Positions 62,811 through 64,000 of a DNA stretch of 64,000 bases are shown piece after piece. The translations under genes and the position numbers were made by a program. Origin of the DNA: Ruegeria arenilitoris (GTDB taxonomy: Bacteria; Pseudomonadota; Alphaproteobacteria; Rhodobacterales; Rhodobacteraceae); the NCBI RefSeq assembly GCF_013032445.1, contig NZ_WQCA01000007.1, forward strand, positions 186,001 through 250,000, written 5' to 3'. The stretch's first letter is position 1. Each line of letters starts with the position of its first letter. The notes under the pieces were generated by a model. It was not told where the DNA came from. It worked only from the letters and a program-made list of their open reading frames with translations, and made no database searches.

Positions 62811-64000
62811 ATGCCTGTTTCGGTTTCCTATCCCGGTGTCTACATCGATGAGGTTCCTGGCGGTTCACGGGCCATTGCGGGTGTGCCAACCTCTGTCGCA
62901 GCCTTTGTCGGCTATAGTCGGCGCGGCCCGACAGATGAAGCGACGCAGATTTTCAGCTTTGCCGACTTCGAACGAACCTTCGGAGAATTGCACCCGTCGA
63001 GCGCACTGAGCTACGCGGTCAACCATTTCTTCTTGAATGGCGGCGCGACCGCCTGGATCGTTCGTGTAGCTGAGGATGCGACTGCGGCCTCAGTAACAAT
63101 GGACAGTCCGGGCACAGACCCGACGCTGGAGATTCAGGCCGCCAGTGAGGGCGCCTGGGGCAACAACCTGCAATTGTTGGTGGATTACGACACGTCGAAT
63201 CCGGACTCGACCTTTAACCTGACGGTCAACGAGATGCGCGAAGTCGGCGGCCAGTTGGTAGTGGCCCGTTCGGAGGTTCATCGCAACTTGTCGATGAATC
63301 CGGACTCGAGCAATTATGCGTTTGACGCAGTCAATGATGCGTCCCGGATGGTTGAGATCGCAAACGATATTGCCGCAACGACTGGCACAGCAACCGTGAT
63401 CAGTGGTGCCATCGACGACAGCGTCGTCAGCGGGTTACAGGACAATCAGCGCCGCATCGGAGTGCAGATCAATGGCGGTCCGGTGGAAGAATTCAACCTC
63501 TTTGATCCAGGCGCCCCGCTTGCTGACGTCGCCACTGCGGCAGGCGATATTCAGGAAGAAATTCGCACGATCATGGGCAACAACGATTTCACGATGGTCG
63601 AGAATAATGGTCGGCTCGAGGGAACTCTCGCGCAAAACGCGACCAACACATCCATCCGGTTCGTGCCCGCTTCGATCAACAGCGGCACTGCAGCACTGCG
63701 TCTCACAGTGGGCAGCGGCGCACGTGAAGCTGACATTTTTGCCGACACACGTCCAATGCCAACCGGAACGGTCGGAGAAAGACGCCCCGATTTCGATGGG
63801 CCAGGTTTCGACGCCAACCTGCAACTTCGCGTCGATGTGCTGGATGCGTCAGATACAGTGGTCGCTCAGACAGGCGACTATGCGTTCCCGGAAGCTCCGG
63901 CATCGTTGTCAGGCGCAGCGGCAATGCTGCAGGCCGAACTGCGCGCGACGGATCATCCAGCGTTTCGCGCCGCCACGGCTACGGTGTCTGACGATCGCAT
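62811..64000 (+). CDS. Phage-tail-like sheath protein, N-terminal part (cut by window end)
   Basis: The frame starts with ATG at 62811 after GAAGGAG and stays open to the window end, at least 396 codons. It begins SYPGVYIDEVPGGSRAIAGV, then TSVAAFVGYSRRGPTDEATQ and SFADFERTFGEL, the usual start of contractile sheath proteins in extracellular injection systems and R-type or Myo-type phage tails. It is probably the first gene of such a cluster. The sheath alone cannot tell an injection system from a prophage; the genes that would decide lie outside the window. Confidence 0.9.
   Translation, partial: MPVSVSYPGVYIDEVPGGSRAIAGVPTSVAAFVGYSRRGPTDEATQIFSFADFERTFGELHPSSALSYAVNHFFLNGGATAWIVRVAEDATAASVTMDSPGTDPTLEIQAASEGAWGNNLQLLVDYDTSNPDSTFNLTVNEMREVGGQLVVARSEVHRNLSMNPDSSNYAFDAVNDASRMVEIANDIAATTGTATVISGAIDDSVVSGLQDNQRRIGVQINGGPVEEFNLFDPGAPLADVATAAGDIQEEIRTIMGNNDFTMVENNGRLEGTLAQNATNTSIRFVPASINSGTAALRLTVGSGAREADIFADTRPMPTGTVGERRPDFDGPGFDANLQLRVDVLDASDTVVAQTGDYAFPEAPASLSGAAAMLQAELRATDHPAFRAATATVSDDR

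Overview
The base composition and gene families point to a denitrifying alphaproteobacterium of the Rhodobacteraceae/Roseobacter group. Supporting signs are ureEFG, a short RNase E/G with yacG, maf and infA, UPF0262, DUF2948, murA, and nirS-nor-nos genes whose closest recalled relatives are from roseobacters. No species is claimed.

Layout. (1) Positions 1-3482 hold the end of a urease operon (ureC 3' end, ureE, ureF, ureG) and a DUF2189 membrane protein. (2) Positions 3704-22941 are a 19.2 kb integrative element inserted at the 3' end of a tRNA-Phe gene. It is bounded by a 51 bp direct repeat and has a tyrosine integrase beside the intact tRNA. It carries a family B DNA polymerase that resembles the self-priming polymerases of pipolins, a hairpin-rich noncoding region that could be an origin, a DUF6641-like gene, several HEPN-like and defence-like genes, and an AT-rich 4.8 kb cassette of exported proteins between two serine recombinase genes. 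At its left end a Cap15-like (2TM plus beta-barrel) effector is divergently paired with a DisA-N-like domain that lacks the RHR motif. Outside the left repeat lies a scar of an older, related integration. (3) Positions 22895-32498 are ordinary chromosome: tRNA-Phe, yacG, RNase E/G, maf, infA, a nitrilase-family hydrolase, acetyltransferases, an arsenate reductase-like phosphatase, UPF0262, hisD, DUF2948, murA and tRNA-Thr. (4) Positions 32730-62283 are a denitrification supercluster: a Crp/Fnr (Dnr-type) regulator, hemA, norCBQDEF, nnrS, nirS, a NirT-like multihaem protein with an extra cytochrome domain, a cupredoxin, the haem d1 genes nirE-C-F-DL-G-H-J-N, two small linker genes, and nosRZDFYLX. 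(5) From 62811 to the window end is the start of a contractile tail sheath gene, probably the first gene of a phage-tail-like or extracellular contractile injection cluster.

How it works together. NirS reduces nitrite to NO, NorCB reduces NO to N2O, and NosZ reduces N2O to N2. The nirE-N genes make haem d1 for NirS, hemA feeds the tetrapyrrole pathway, norQDEF and nosDFYLX mature the enzymes, and nosR supplies electrons or regulation. Matching palindromes close to TTRAC-N4-GTCAA lie about 60-70 bp before norC, nnrS, nirS, hemA and the nos genes, with another before nirE. This suggests one regulon, probably under the Crp/Fnr regulator encoded at 32730-33464.

The most likely novel material is in the tRNA-Phe element, above all the Cap15-like/DAC-like pair and the polymerase-based replicon.
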